6,123 nt of DNA, taken from assembly GCA_937922775.1 (NCBI GenBank), contig CALAKE010000523.1, positions 1-6,123 on the forward strand, given 5' to 3'. Source of the stretch: an uncultured bacterium. GTDB lineage: Bacteria > Acidobacteriota > UBA890. Within the stretch, counting starts at the first letter, position 1. The number at the start of each line of letters is the position of its first letter. The position numbers and the translations under genes are program-made. A model generated the notes under the pieces. That model worked only from the letters and a program-made list of their open reading frames with translations, had not been told where the DNA came from and made no database searches. Positions 6,073-6,123 of this stretch are shown one piece after another.

Positions 6073-6123
6073 CTCCCGTTCGCCAATCCTCAGGCAGACG
6101 ACCCGACCCGATCCGCTCCCTAC
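6063..6123 (+). CDS. Possible start of the next gene, overlapping the murG end (C-terminus beyond window)
   Basis: ATG at 6063 lies 10 bp inside the murG 3' end in another frame and stays open for 20 codons to the window edge, starting MLLTPVRQSSGRRPDPIRSL. GGCAGG lies 3 nt before it as a close-set ribosome binding site. Short overlaps are common between cotranscribed genes, but the fragment is too short to recognise. In GC-rich DNA an open stretch of this length is not significant. If no gene starts here, 6073-6123 is simply spacer; no terminator hairpin is visible in it. Confidence 0.25.
   Translation, partial: MLLTPVRQSSGRRPDPIRSL

Overview
This 6.1 kb window of moderately GC-rich DNA comes from a bacterium that makes peptidoglycan. 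The proteins appear to use both Sec and Tat export. The mix of a PDZ-fused M28 metallopeptidase, a secreted TolB-like propeller and a Tat-exported class V aminotransferase-fold enzyme resembles environmental diderms such as Acidobacteriota, Gemmatimonadota or Myxococcota. The window holds no rRNA or other taxonomic marker, so this placement is only an inference.

Layout. Positions 1-126 (minus) carry the start of a small membrane-anchored coiled-coil protein cut by the window edge. Positions 228-1508 (minus) encode a class V aminotransferase-fold PLP enzyme with a twin-arginine signal. Positions 1580-3487 (minus) encode an exported M28 zinc peptidase with a protease-associated (PA)-like insert and a C-terminal PDZ domain. 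Positions 3513-4685 (minus) encode an exported six-bladed TolB/PD40-type propeller, whose best start is an internal TTG behind a near-perfect Shine-Dalgarno. These genes run in the same direction with gaps of 25, 71 and 101 bp, so the propeller and peptidase genes are very probably co-transcribed and the aminotransferase plausibly so. A 289-bp divergent region (4686-4974) separates them from murG on the plus strand (4975-6072). A possible next gene overlaps the murG end by 10 bp and runs off the window.

Function. murG makes lipid II on the cytoplasmic face of the inner membrane. The minus-strand cluster encodes three exported proteins. A reasonable but unproven reading is extracytoplasmic peptide turnover: the peptidase releases amino acids, the PLP enzyme acts on an amino-acid-like substrate, and the propeller is a binding or scaffold partner. 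Nothing in the window shows a link between this cluster and peptidoglycan beyond adjacency.

I saw no mobile element, CRISPR array, tRNA or rRNA, and no clearly new system. The points most worth checking are the start of the propeller gene, the Tat-exported PLP enzyme beside an exported peptidase, the divergent control region with a 7-codon ORF fused to the murG start by ATGA, and the isolation of murG from its usual division-cluster neighbours.
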